Made by a program: the position numbers and the translations under genes. 35,504 nucleotides of DNA from Gammaproteobacteria bacterium. GTDB lineage: Bacteria; Pseudomonadota; Gammaproteobacteria; Steroidobacterales; Steroidobacteraceae. The stretch lies in the NCBI GenBank assembly GCA_027452045.1, contig DAIDHH010000084.1, positions 1-35,504 of the forward strand. The letters are read 5' to 3'. Of the stretch, positions 15,058 through 21,863 are shown piece by piece. Under the pieces are notes generated by a model. The model did no database searches, was not told the origin of the DNA, and saw only the letters and a program-made list of their open reading frames with translations. Position 1 is the stretch's first letter. The number at the start of each line of letters is the position of its first letter.

Positions 15058-15371
15058 ACGTTCCGCCTCGTGCGCTCCTGCCGTAGCGAAAGTAGCCAGG
15101 CGGTTGCCTTTTGCGACGCGAGAGAGTTTGCGTGACGGTCAGGGTGACATAGCTGTAATAGCTGCCGGAGACGACGCTCATCCAGCGTCACCTCGCCCAC
15201 TCGCTCTGTGCTCATCTGCGTTCGTCGGTACTGGGCCTCGGCATCCCGGAATCCGACTGCGTACCCTTCTCGACGAGCCTCCGCGCAGCGCTGATCGACA
15301 TAGCAGCGCCAACAGATCCGCGACCACTCCTTCTTTGCTCCACCGCAGTTCGGGCACGTCGTACTGCTCAC
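15054..15371 (-). CDS. Zinc-ribbon plus J-domain-like (HPD) protein
   Basis: The protein has 105 residues from GTG at 15371, with GGAGG eight bases upstream and a GTGA overlap with the preceding frame. The N-terminal CPNCGG and CWRCY (Cys 6, 9, 20, 23) form a zinc ribbon. The C-terminal LRQLLQLCHPDRHANSLASQ (68–87) has the His-Pro-Asp tripeptide of J domains, which stimulates DnaK/Hsp70, but only helices II–III seem present. Similar short HPD proteins occur in phage replication operons. A link between host chaperone and replication complex, as in lambda, is a plausible inference. Confidence 0.65.
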   Translation of the reverse strand: MSSTTCPNCGGAKKEWSRICWRCYVDQRCAEARREGYAVGFRDAEAQYRRTQMSTERVGEVTLDERRLRQLLQLCHPDRHANSLASQKATAWLLSLRQERTRRNV

Positions 15372-16048
15372 GCGGCGATCCTCCGCTGCGCTGAATCCCC
15401 ATCGCCAACGATGAGCCACGGAGAGCGGCCGTGGACGGAGCTGAGCGATGCGCTCCCGGTAGCCCAGGGGCCGGCGTTGAAGCCGTTGGCGCAGCCAGGG
15501 CGTCCGGGGTCGGTGGCGAGTGCCCAGGGGACTCCCCGACCGTGCGGCGACCACCGGACGGCACGGACGCCGGTGCCAGCGGCCCCCGAGGCGCGAGCAC
15601 CAACTGTCGCAAGTGTCGCAACACTGTCGCAGGGAGTTTTGCGACACTTCGCGGAGCACAACTTGTTGACTTCCTTGGAGCTTTTCTGCGAAAAGCCCAA
15701 GTGTCGCAAGTGTCGCAACCTTTCCGGGAGTGTCGCGGGTGACGCGGAATTCGCTAAGGCCAATTTTTTACATTGTTGTTTTACTACAACATCCCCGCCT
15801 TTGACTTTCGCCGTTTTCTCCGAAGACCTTGCGACACTTGCGACACTTCGTGAGTTTTCCTTGGATACTCCGTGACTTACGTCTCCGAAACGAGTGTCGC
15901 AAGGGCTTGCGACACTCTGCGACACTTGCGACACTTCGGAAACGTAACTCATTGACGTGCTTGGCACCGCCCCAAAGTGCCGCAATTTTGGCTGCCGCAA
16001 GCGCTGCAACCTTTGCAGTAAACGTTGTTGTTTTACAACACAGTTCAT
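15368..16048 (-). CDS. Repeat-filled hypothetical ORF between helicase and primase genes
   Basis: The frame has 226 codons. Its ATG at 16048 overlaps the helicase stop (ATGA) and its stop overlaps the J-like GTG start (GTGA), matching the rest of the operon, and it stays open through an AT-richer stretch. The peptide is odd: VVKQQ occurs twice, and runs such as SEVSQVSQSVAS, PCDTRFGDV, RHLRHLG and ATLATVGA all derive from one 7-bp DNA word. No domain is recognised. The protein may be real, or the segment may mainly serve as a DNA site that happens to be open. Confidence 0.4.
   Translation of the reverse strand: MNCVVKQQRLLQRLQRLRQPKLRHFGAVPSTSMSYVSEVSQVSQSVASPCDTRFGDVSHGVSKENSRSVASVARSSEKTAKVKGGDVVVKQQCKKLALANSASPATLPERLRHLRHLGFSQKSSKEVNKLCSAKCRKTPCDSVATLATVGARASGAAGTGVRAVRWSPHGRGVPWALATDPGRPGCANGFNAGPWATGSASLSSVHGRSPWLIVGDGDSAQRRIAA
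15605..15933. repeat. Iteron-like cluster of TGTCGCA repeats (candidate replication origin)
   Basis: TGTCGCA occurs six times on the plus strand (starting 15605, 15614, 15625, 15702, 15711, 15895) and six times inverted (starting 15640, 15830, 15839, 15908, 15918, 15927); a seventh plus copy at 15731 has one mismatch. Pairs are typically 9 bp apart. AT-rich DNA with two GTTGTTTTAC segments (about 15776 and 16026) flanks it. Its position between helicase and primase genes recalls lambda's origin inside gene O. Confidence 0.6.
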
Positions 16049-17673
16049 GCGCCTTCGCTCCTCACATCCGGCGCGAACCCCGGGGCGGCGCCGACCTGTT
16101 GATCGGCGAGCGCGGAACCCCCGTGTGCACGATGCCACTCGGCGTCCCGCGCCCAGATGCGGCGCCGGATTTCCATCGGGCACCCATCGTCCGCCGGCAG
16201 ATACGTCCAACCCGACGGCGGCAGTTCGCCGACGAAATCGCGAAAGATGTAGGCTGCACGCCAGCGACGTTTCCGCTCCGCGCAGCGCGAGCGTCCGACG
16301 TGCGCGCAAATCTGCCGCCAAAAGCGAATTGCGCTCGCGCCATGCACGTCAAAGGGCTCCGGCTGGAGATCACCGTCGATCACCTCGACGGTCTCACCGA
16401 TCTCGCTGTAGCCGCAGGCCCTGCAGTGCGTGCGAAACCCCTCACTGCCACAATTCGGGCAGGGCTTCACCGCTGGCTCCCGGTAGCCGCACTGCGTGCA
16501 TTGATCCTCGAACGGTGCCGAGCCGCACTTCGGACAGGCCGGCAACGCCTCTTCATCCGTTTCCCGGGCCTTCTTGTCCGCCTCCTGCGAGAAGAGCAGC
16601 GTCTCGAATCCGCGTTTGAAGACCACCTGGAAATCGGGCCAAAACCGCCAGGCGTTCCCCGAGCAATCGAGCAGAATGCAGTCACGCTTCCCAGGGGCCG
16701 AGCGCACCCCGCGCCCCCACATCTGGATCACCGAGGAGAGCGACCGTTTAAACGGTCGTGCATCGATGATGCACCCGATATCCGGCACGTCGAAGCCCTT
16801 GCCGAGCGCCTCGACTGAAGTGAGCACCCGGATCGCCGAGTCGGGCTTTCGAAACTCCGCGACGAGTTCTTTGCGCGCCTCCTCGGCCGTCGTCATGGTG
16901 TACGCGGCCGCGCGGACGCCAACTTCCTCGAACGCCTCGGCCAGGAGTTCCGCGTAGCCGATTGTCGGCCCGAAGGCGATCGTCTTGCGCCCCTCGGCCT
17001 TCGCGGCCCACTCGCGCACGACATCCACGATCTTGAGCACGCAGCGTTTCTCGCTGCCGGCGGCGCTCCATTCGCCGCCGATCTTTTTCACCCCGCGCAT
17101 GTCCGGCCGGGGGCCGCGATAGATGCGAAGCGGCACCAGAATGCCTTGCTCGGTGAGGGACTCCATGGTGACGGCATTAATCAGACCGTCGAAGAACTCC
17201 TCCAGACCTTGCGTGCAGGGCGTTGCCGTGAGTCCAATGACGACGGCCTTCTTCCCAGCCAACAACTCGAGCGTGCGCGTGTACTGCGTGTGTGCCTCGT
17301 CGATGATGTAGAGATCGGCGTCCGGGAGTTCACCGCGCCGTCCCAGGGTTTGAGTGCTCGCGATCTGAAACGGTTTCTCCGGAGCGCGACGGGGATGGTT
17401 CGCTTGGATCACCCCGTGACCGAGACCGTACCCGTCAGCGACCTGAGAGGTTTGGTCGATGAGCGATATCCGATCGGCGATGAACACCACGCGCTTTCCC
17501 TTCTCGAGCGTCAGCTTCGCGAGCCACATGGCGGTGTAGGTCTTCCCGGCCCCCGTCGGGGCGCAGAGGATCAGCGCCCGAATCCGCCTGCGAATATGAC
17601 CGCGCAGTGATTCGATCGCCTCGACCTGAAACGGCCGGGGCGGCGGGAACCCATCCGGCGCGGCGACGCTCAT
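16045..17673 (-). CDS. Superfamily 2 DEAH helicase with double zinc ribbon
   Basis: The protein has 542 residues from ATG at 17673 (ATGA overlap). Motif I APTGAGKT (38–45), motif II IIDEAH (123–128), motif III TATP (149–152), and motif VI QMWGRGVRSAPGKRD (317–331) mark a RecG/UvrB-like SF2 ATPase of the kind common in phage replication operons. After the helicase core are two zinc ribbons, CPKCG…CTQCG (380–396) and CPNCG…CRACG (405–421). The C-terminal tail contains WRQICAHVGRSRCAERKRRW and GELPPSGWTYLP. It probably unwinds or remodels DNA at the element's origin together with the CHC2 and DUF3987 proteins. Confidence 0.88.
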   Translation of the reverse strand: MSVAAPDGFPPPRPFQVEAIESLRGHIRRRIRALILCAPTGAGKTYTAMWLAKLTLEKGKRVVFIADRISLIDQTSQVADGYGLGHGVIQANHPRRAPEKPFQIASTQTLGRRGELPDADLYIIDEAHTQYTRTLELLAGKKAVVIGLTATPCTQGLEEFFDGLINAVTMESLTEQGILVPLRIYRGPRPDMRGVKKIGGEWSAAGSEKRCVLKIVDVVREWAAKAEGRKTIAFGPTIGYAELLAEAFEEVGVRAAAYTMTTAEEARKELVAEFRKPDSAIRVLTSVEALGKGFDVPDIGCIIDARPFKRSLSSVIQMWGRGVRSAPGKRDCILLDCSGNAWRFWPDFQVVFKRGFETLLFSQEADKKARETDEEALPACPKCGSAPFEDQCTQCGYREPAVKPCPNCGSEGFRTHCRACGYSEIGETVEVIDGDLQPEPFDVHGASAIRFWRQICAHVGRSRCAERKRRWRAAYIFRDFVGELPPSGWTYLPADDGCPMEIRRRIWARDAEWHRAHGGSALADQQVGAAPGFAPDVRSEGA

Positions 17674-18194
17674 TCGGCAGCCCCGGCCGGGGACATCCCC
17701 ATCTCGCCGACGGACGTGAGGAACGCCGCCATGTTCCAACGATCACCGGGGATGCGCAGTACACCCGTGAGAAGTTCGTCATCGCGGTAACGGATGCCGA
17801 GCATGACCGACACGTCGATCGCCGCGGGACCTACCGGACTCGCATTCTCCACATCCCACGCATACCGAAGGCTGCTATCGGCCCTCAGCCGCTGAACGAC
17901 CTCGCCGCGGCGCCGATGCAACGCAATGGCCGCCGCATCCGCTGGAACGTACCCCTCACAGGCGAAGATCGGCTCCGGCCAGGTTTCCACGTGAAACTTG
18001 GTACACCACCCGTCGATCGACTTCGGCTCCGCCGACCGGCGGAGTTGGAACGAGCGGCACGCGGCGCATCGTGCCATCCCGGGCGGCGGGGCGGACGGTG
18101 ACGCAGGTGTCGCCGCCGCCGGATCAGCGGCAGCACTGTTTGACGGGCGCGCGCCGCCGGAGGGTTCCTCGAAGGCCAGTGGAACCTGCGCCAT
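17670..18194 (-). CDS. Cys4 zinc-binding phage protein
   Basis: The protein has 174 residues from ATG at 18194; an in-frame ATG at 18218 is an alternative, and neither has a strong ribosome site. A Pro/Ala/Ser-rich N-terminal 40 residues is followed by CAACRSFQLR, DGWCTKF and FACEGYVP (Cys 43, 46, 64, 79), a zinc-binding pattern. The rest is alpha/beta, without known motifs. The stop overlaps the helicase start. No function can be assigned. Confidence 0.55.
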   Translation of the reverse strand: MAQVPLAFEEPSGGARPSNSAAADPAAATPASPSAPPPGMARCAACRSFQLRRSAEPKSIDGWCTKFHVETWPEPIFACEGYVPADAAAIALHRRRGEVVQRLRADSSLRYAWDVENASPVGPAAIDVSVMLGIRYRDDELLTGVLRIPGDRWNMAAFLTSVGEMGMSPAGAAE

Positions 18195-18304
18195 CAGTGC
18201 AACGCCCCCCTTGTCCATGCTCCGAAGCCGATCCTCATGCCCCAGTGCCCGCAACCCACGACGGCGGGGTCACCCGAGCGTTTCATGTTCGGGCGCACGG
18301 GCAG

Positions 18305-18583
18305 TTACCGCGCCGGACGGCGCAGATCCGCGAAGGGGACAAGCGCACCGCGCTCTCGCGCGGCCACGCCAAGTCCCTCACCGTCCTCCGCGCGGGCCTC
18401 GCGCGGGACCATGGAAACGAGCACCGTGGCGGTATGAAACTCCGCTTGCGCCCTTTCCTCGACGATTTCCCGCACGGCCTGCTGCATCGTGCAGCCTTGC
18501 AGCCGTGCGCGCGCGGCGATGTAGGCGTAGCCCTTATCGCCGAACTTGATGCGTTTGATGTCATGTCCAAGTGGGAGGCTCAT
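18305..18583 (-). CDS. Small possible ribbon-helix-helix regulator (CII position)
   Basis: The protein has 92 residues from ATG at 18583. HDIKRIKFGDKGYAYIAARA then LQGCTMQQAVREIVEERAQAE reads as a short strand followed by two helices, which would suit a ribbon-helix-helix DNA-binding fold. It is the second gene of the pR-like operon, where lambdoid phages keep cII. I see no direct similarity to CII. About 110 bp between its end and the next gene hold nothing that I recognise. Confidence 0.45.
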   Translation of the reverse strand: MSLPLGHDIKRIKFGDKGYAYIAARARLQGCTMQQAVREIVEERAQAEFHTATVLVSMVPREARAEDGEGLGVAARERGALVPFADLRRPAR

Positions 18584-18606
18584 GTGACGGGTACCTTCGT
18601 GGAGGT

Positions 18607-18903
18607 CTACGGGCGGGGCGGCACGCGCTTCTTCGAAGCGCGACGCGTCGGCGCGCCGACGCACTCGGCAGACCGCCGTGATGAGCCCGAGGGTGCCGTG
18701 CGCCCCGGAATTACCGGCGCGGGGCGACCGAGGTACTCGTTTGGATCGAACTTCAGCTTCCCCGCCGTGATCGCCGAGAGCTGCCAGGCGCGCAACGCCG
18801 GGACCCGTTCACCCCAGGACGTGAGAGACGCCTTCGTGATACCGAGTGCGCGCGCGATCGCGCTTTTCGTGCCGAAGTGGCGGACGGCGTCTTCTGTTCT
18901 CAT
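18607..18903 (-). CDS. Cro-like repressor
   Basis: The protein has 98 residues from ATG at 18903. AVRHFGTKSAIARALGITKA then SLTSWGERVPALRAWQLSAI and TAGKLKFDP follow the P22 Cro/DicC pattern: FG…A…LGI, S…W…VP and TxGxLK. The helix-turn-helix lies at about 11–32. The last ~45 residues are basic and unstructured. The frame is open upstream through the operator, but the predicted transcript starts at or within two bases of this ATG, so the mRNA is probably leaderless. It is the first gene of the minus-strand early arm and should compete with the CI-like protein for the shared operators. Confidence 0.8.
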   Translation of the reverse strand: MRTEDAVRHFGTKSAIARALGITKASLTSWGERVPALRAWQLSAITAGKLKFDPNEYLGRPAPVIPGRTAPSGSSRRSAECVGAPTRRASKKRVPPRP

Positions 18904-18910
18904 ACGGCAC

Positions 18911-18952
18911 AAAATAAAGCATGCCATACCTCATAGTCAAGCATGCCAGACC
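18911..18952 (-). promoter_or_regulatory. pR-like promoter with two operators (oR)
   Basis: On the minus strand, -35 TTGACT (18940–18935) and a -10 TATTTT (18916–18911, 18-bp spacing; TTTATT at 16 bp is an alternative) drive cro. One operator, GTCAAGCATGCCAGACC (18936–18952), overlaps the -35. A second, with a perfect GGTATGGCATGC half (18914–18930), fills the spacer. They are 22 bp apart, about two helical turns. The predicted start point is next to the cro ATG. The region also lies upstream of the CI-like gene; a weak TATACC at 18969–18974 could be its -10. Confidence 0.75.
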
Positions 18953-18975
18953 TTCACCGCGCGAGGCTATACCCC

Positions 18976-19257
18976 ATGGACAGCAAACGCCTAGGCGAGC
19001 GCATTCGTGAGATGCGCCTACAACGCGAGTGGTCTCAGACCGATCTTGGCACCCGGGTCGGCGTGACCAAGGCCACGGTCTCTCAGTGGGAGCACGGACA
19101 GATCAAAGACATCCGGCTCAAGACCGTTCTAAAGCTCGTCCAGGTCCTCGGGACGACGCTTCAATACCTCGTTAACGGGCCTCCGGGTTCTATTACCCCG
19201 CCTCCGCCCGGGCGGCCCGAACGCCTTCGGGTCGTCAAGGGAAACCGTTCTTCCTGA
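18976..19257 (+). CDS. CI-like XRE-family repressor without peptidase domain
   Basis: The protein has 93 residues from ATG at 18976. RLGERIREMRLQREWSQTDL, then GTRVGVTKATVSQWEHGQIK and LVQVLGTTLQYLVNG form a standard XRE/lambda-repressor helix-turn-helix domain (about 5–65). The remaining 25 residues are Pro-rich and basic. Lambda-type CI proteins continue into an S24 self-cleaving domain; nothing like it follows in any frame, so induction by RecA-stimulated cleavage is not expected. It is divergent from cro with the operators between them and lies on the same strand as the pL-like arm, exactly as cI does in lambda. It is the best candidate for the factor binding the repeated operator. Confidence 0.8.
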   Translation: MDSKRLGERIREMRLQREWSQTDLGTRVGVTKATVSQWEHGQIKDIRLKTVLKLVQVLGTTLQYLVNGPPGSITPPPPGRPERLRVVKGNRSS

Positions 19258-19437
19258 GGTTCGCTTCCCATTACCTTGCGCGGCGACTCGGCCGCGCGGA
19301 GCCCCACCGTCTTGCCGCCCGCCGCCCCTGGCCGGCGCCAATTTCACACGCCCTGTTCTAGGCCCGGGCAGATCAACGACCAGGACGTTCTCGATCACCG
19401 CGACGCGCACCCCGCGCACCTCTCGCCATTCAATCAT
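19129..19437 (-). CDS. Possible small ORF antisense to the end of the CI-like gene
   Basis: The frame has 102 codons from ATG at 19437, with GGAG seven bases upstream. The first 26 residues (MIEWREVRGVRVAVIENVLV and on) have strong GC-ending codon use and a plausible strand pattern, but the rest is Gly/Arg-rich and runs 129 bp antisense into the repressor gene. It may be a truncated gene or chance. No function is recognised. Confidence 0.28.
   Translation of the reverse strand: MIEWREVRGVRVAVIENVLVVDLPGPRTGRVKLAPARGGGRQDGGAPRGRVAAQGNGKRTSGRTVSLDDPKAFGPPGRRRGNRTRRPVNEVLKRRPEDLDEL
19278..19297 (+). terminator. GC-rich hairpin after the CI-like gene
   Basis: GCGCGGC and GCCGCGC form a perfect 7-bp stem around a 6-base loop, 20 bp after the repressor stop. 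There is no T-run, so it is at best a weak or factor-dependent terminator. Confidence 0.3.
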
Positions 19438-19491
19438 CGCGAATCTCCGTTCGCCGTCATAGCACGGCTCGTTTTACAGAATTCGGCTGTG

Positions 19492-19532
19492 GGTCTGGCA
19501 TGCTTGACCCATGGTAAAGCTTGCCGTACTCT
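19492..19532 (+). promoter_or_regulatory. pL-like promoter with two operators (oL)
   Basis: -35 TTGACC (19504–19509) and -10 TACTCT (19527–19532) are 17 bp apart. GGTCTGGCATGCTTGAC (19492–19508) overlaps the -35 and is an exact 17-bp inverted copy of the oR site at 18936–18952. GGTAAAGCTTGCCGTAC (about 19514–19529; 13 of 17 matches) fills the spacer, again 22 bp away. The next ATG (19539) begins 6 nt after the -10, so the transcript should be leaderless. Confidence 0.78.
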
Positions 19533-19538
19533 TAGGGC

Positions 19539-19865
19539 ATGACTGCCGCCCATGCGTTTGCTGATTCGAGGGTGTTGAGGCGCTATCTGCGGGGACTTGG
19601 CCCGCTGCCCGACCCGGAGATCCGCCGCGCGCATGACGTTCGTCATCTGGTGGTCTGCGCGGACTGCCGGTGTCTCGCCGACGACCGGCACTGCGTAACC
19701 CGGGCCGGGAAGCCCTATCACGGTCGGTGTTTCTTGCGCAGCTTCGGAATGCGCGCCCTGCAAGCGCTGCCGCCGAAAGCGCGAAGCGGACTTCAGCTTT
19801 CCGACATCGGGGTACTTGTGGCGCGCGTCCTCATCGAGGGCGACGCGGCAGCCCCGTTGCAATAG
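19539..19865 (+). CDS. Leaderless first gene of the pL-like arm, Cys-rich protein
   Basis: The protein has 108 residues from ATG at 19539, only 6 nt after the predicted -10 box and with no ribosome site. A Cys/His cluster CADCRCLADDRHC…YHGRC (about 47–66) suggests zinc binding. The C-terminal half (MRALQALPPKARSGLQLSDI) is helical. It occupies the position of lambda N, so a role in antitermination or early control is worth considering, but there is no Arg-rich motif like that of N and I do not recognise a family. Confidence 0.6.
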   Translation: MTAAHAFADSRVLRRYLRGLGPLPDPEIRRAHDVRHLVVCADCRCLADDRHCVTRAGKPYHGRCFLRSFGMRALQALPPKARSGLQLSDIGVLVARVLIEGDAAAPLQ

Positions 19866-20209
19866 AACCGATATGCACGCCCCGTACAATTCCATTTCCC
19901 AGCGCTGCGCTTCGGTTTATCGGCCGCGCGGTCAGATCCTGCGGCACATATCAGTACGCGACTGCGCATTCACCATGCTAACGGTATCGGCCGCTGGAAC
20001 CGCGCCTGTAGTGGCGCTTCATATCCGCTTTCGCGCGCGCTCATGCGTGCACGCGCCCCGTTCCCGTCCGTCACGGCCCTCCGAACTCGCAAGCCCTGTT
20101 CATCGCACCGACAGTACGGCGCTCGCGCACCCCGCGTCTGTGATCGGCGACGCATCTGTGTCACTGCGCTTGCCCGGGTTGCCGGTGCTATACCGCGAGC
20201 GCAGCCGCG
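19866..20209 (+). other. 344-bp gap with no recognised gene
   Basis: Open frames here look like shadows with poor codon use. I see no clear operator, hairpin or promoter. As the leader-proximal gap of the early arm it could hold antitermination signals, but none is evident. Confidence 0.4.
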
Positions 20210-20482
20210 ATGAGTGATCAACCTCATCCCACGCCCGAGGCGGTGAAGGGCTCGCACGCGCCGGCGCGGGAGCTTCTCGCCTCCATCCGTGCGTACCGCA
20301 AGCTCGGCGGCGCCATCGTCACCATCGAGCGGCGGGGGCGCACCTCTCGCCGCCACCGCATCAGCCTCCGTCGCTACGCCGCCCTTCGCGAGTGGACAGT
20401 CACCCGCGCGCCGCGCCACTGGTGTACGTCGGGCTGGTGGGGCCGCAGTTCCATCTCCGTCTCTCTCTGGAGTGCCTCATGA
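20210..20482 (+). CDS. Small basic hypothetical protein
   Basis: The protein has 90 residues from ATG at 20210; there is no strong ribosome site. The middle is basic (YRKLGGAIVTIERRGRTSRR), with mostly strand-forming residues. It ends with an ATGA overlap into the next gene, which supports the frame. No family is recognised. Confidence 0.5.
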   Translation: MSDQPHPTPEAVKGSHAPARELLASIRAYRKLGGAIVTIERRGRTSRRHRISLRRYAALREWTVTRAPRHWCTSGWWGRSSISVSLWSAS

Positions 20483-20841
20483 ACGCCGTTCTCAGCGCCG
20501 CGACCCGCGTGTGCTCATCATGCCGCCGGTCCCGGCCTGCCGAGTCGTTCGCCCTGATGCGCAGCGGCCGTCGCCGCAGAACCTGCTCGGTCTGCATGAG
20601 CGCCGCGACGGGGCCGGCGCTGCGTCTCTACCCAGACCCGACTGAAACCGATCTCGCGCTCGAGCGCCGCATCGATGGGATCGCCGAGGACCTTCGGCTC
20701 CTCGCGCGCCAGTCGGACACGCTTGCGCGCCGCTACCAGATCGAGCGGCTGAAAGCCGCCCTCGTCGCCGCGGTCCGCCTGCGCAGCGCCGCGCAGATTC
20801 TGCGCCTCGCGATGGAACTCTCGGCCGAGGCTACGCGCTGA
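20479..20841 (+). CDS. Zinc-finger protein with helical tail
   Basis: The protein has 120 residues from ATG at 20479. VCSSCRRSRPAESFALM and TCSVCMSAA provide two CxxC pairs spaced for one zinc ion. The C-terminal 70 residues (ALERRIDGIAEDLRLLARQS and on) are amphipathic and could form a coiled coil. The ATG overlaps the previous stop by 4 bp. DNA or RNA binding is plausible; the function is unknown. Confidence 0.55.
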   Translation: MNAVLSAATRVCSSCRRSRPAESFALMRSGRRRRTCSVCMSAATGPALRLYPDPTETDLALERRIDGIAEDLRLLARQSDTLARRYQIERLKAALVAAVRLRSAAQILRLAMELSAEATR

Positions 20842-20868
20842 ACCTCTGCACCCAATGAGGACTTCCGC

Positions 20869-21510
20869 ATGACACTCAAGCCGATCCACAAGCTCGCGCT
20901 CGGCGTAACCGTGGCAAGCATCGTTGTGGTCGCTGTGTTCTTCAATCCACTGCTGAAGCCCCGTGCGTACTGCTACCGCGGCCAGGACTGTTGGGAAGAC
21001 TTCATTCAAGCGGTCTTTTGGCACACCCGATCGCTTTTCGCCGCGATGACCTGGCTCATCGCCGCGCAGACCGCAGCGGTGGGTCTCCTTTCGTTCGTAG
21101 GGCTCGTGCTCGAGCGTCCGACAAACGGGAGCCCGACGCTCTCGGCTAGGGGGATCGCAGAGCGGCTGATCGGTCCCTGGAAAACACACAAGTCCGGGTG
21201 TCTCTACCCCCACCCGCAACGGCGCGTGCGGGTCGCGGTCGAAACCAACAGCGATTGGGAAGTACTGCAATACGAGGATCGCGACCCTCGGGCGGACTCC
21301 GAGGACTTCGCGCAGGGGCTTCTCGCCATCATGGGCGATGAACTCTGCGCCAATGATGAACTCGCCCTGGTGCGTGCATTGGCCGAGCGGCTCACGGACT
21401 GGCAGGTTAGGCGCGGTTGCGAGGATGATCCCGTTCTCCAAACTCTCGAGGAACTCTTGACTCGACACCGGGAAGCGACGCTCGCGAGCGGCCGGGGAGG
21501 CGGTCAATGA
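20869..21510 (+). CDS. Membrane protein with cytoplasmic C-terminal domain
   Basis: The protein has 213 residues. Two hydrophobic segments (about 11–26 and 60–82) flank a short Cys-containing loop (RAYCYRGQDCWEDF), followed by a soluble acidic domain of about 130 residues ending in RHREATLASGRGGGQ. No enzyme motif is visible. It is one of several small membrane or exported proteins in this arm; such accessory genes often alter host physiology or superinfection, which is inference only. Confidence 0.55.
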   Translation: MTLKPIHKLALGVTVASIVVVAVFFNPLLKPRAYCYRGQDCWEDFIQAVFWHTRSLFAAMTWLIAAQTAAVGLLSFVGLVLERPTNGSPTLSARGIAERLIGPWKTHKSGCLYPHPQRRVRVAVETNSDWEVLQYEDRDPRADSEDFAQGLLAIMGDELCANDELALVRALAERLTDWQVRRGCEDDPVLQTLEELLTRHREATLASGRGGGQ

Positions 21511-21710
21511 AGCGGATCCCTCGCGAATATCCGAATGACATTCGGGAACTCGCCGAGCACCGAGAGCGCGGGTTTCATAGAATCAAACGATGGACTCGAT
21601 GCTCACTATCCCAATTCATAGGACTTCCACATGACTCAAAAGACCTCCAGCAAAACCCGCTCAGTTCCCTCAACGGACGGTGCCGGCACCATCCTAGACA
21701 TCGTCGATGA
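21507..21710 (+). CDS. Doubtful short ORF, 67 codons
   Basis: It starts with an ATGA overlap after the membrane-protein gene and reads MKRIPREYPNDIRELAEHRE with acceptable composition for about 45 codons, then overlaps the next gene by 80 bp. The overlap start favours translation; the overlapping end argues against it. Confidence 0.25.
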   Translation: MKRIPREYPNDIRELAEHRERGFHRIKRWTRCSLSQFIGLPHDSKDLQQNPLSSLNGRCRHHPRHRR

Positions 21711-21858
21711 CCTTGCGAACACCGAGAGTCTGGTCGCCACGGCCATCGCTGCGGTGGGCACCGAGGATGTCGATCCAGAGGACGTGCAGATCGCCCTCGT
21801 CATCGTGCGCGAGCGCCTTCATGCCGCAATGGAGCGCGTCAGCGCTCTGAAGGATTAG
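21631..21858 (+). CDS. Small acidic helical protein
   Basis: The protein has 75 residues from ATG at 21631. After a polar N-terminus (MTQKTSSKTRSVPSTDGAG) it forms one long acidic helical region (TILDIVDDLANTESLVATAI and on to ERLHAAMERVSALKD). It lies 5 bp before the HD-domain gene. No family is recognised. Confidence 0.5.
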   Translation: MTQKTSSKTRSVPSTDGAGTILDIVDDLANTESLVATAIAAVGTEDVDPEDVQIALVIVRERLHAAMERVSALKD

Positions 21859-21863
21859 CCACC

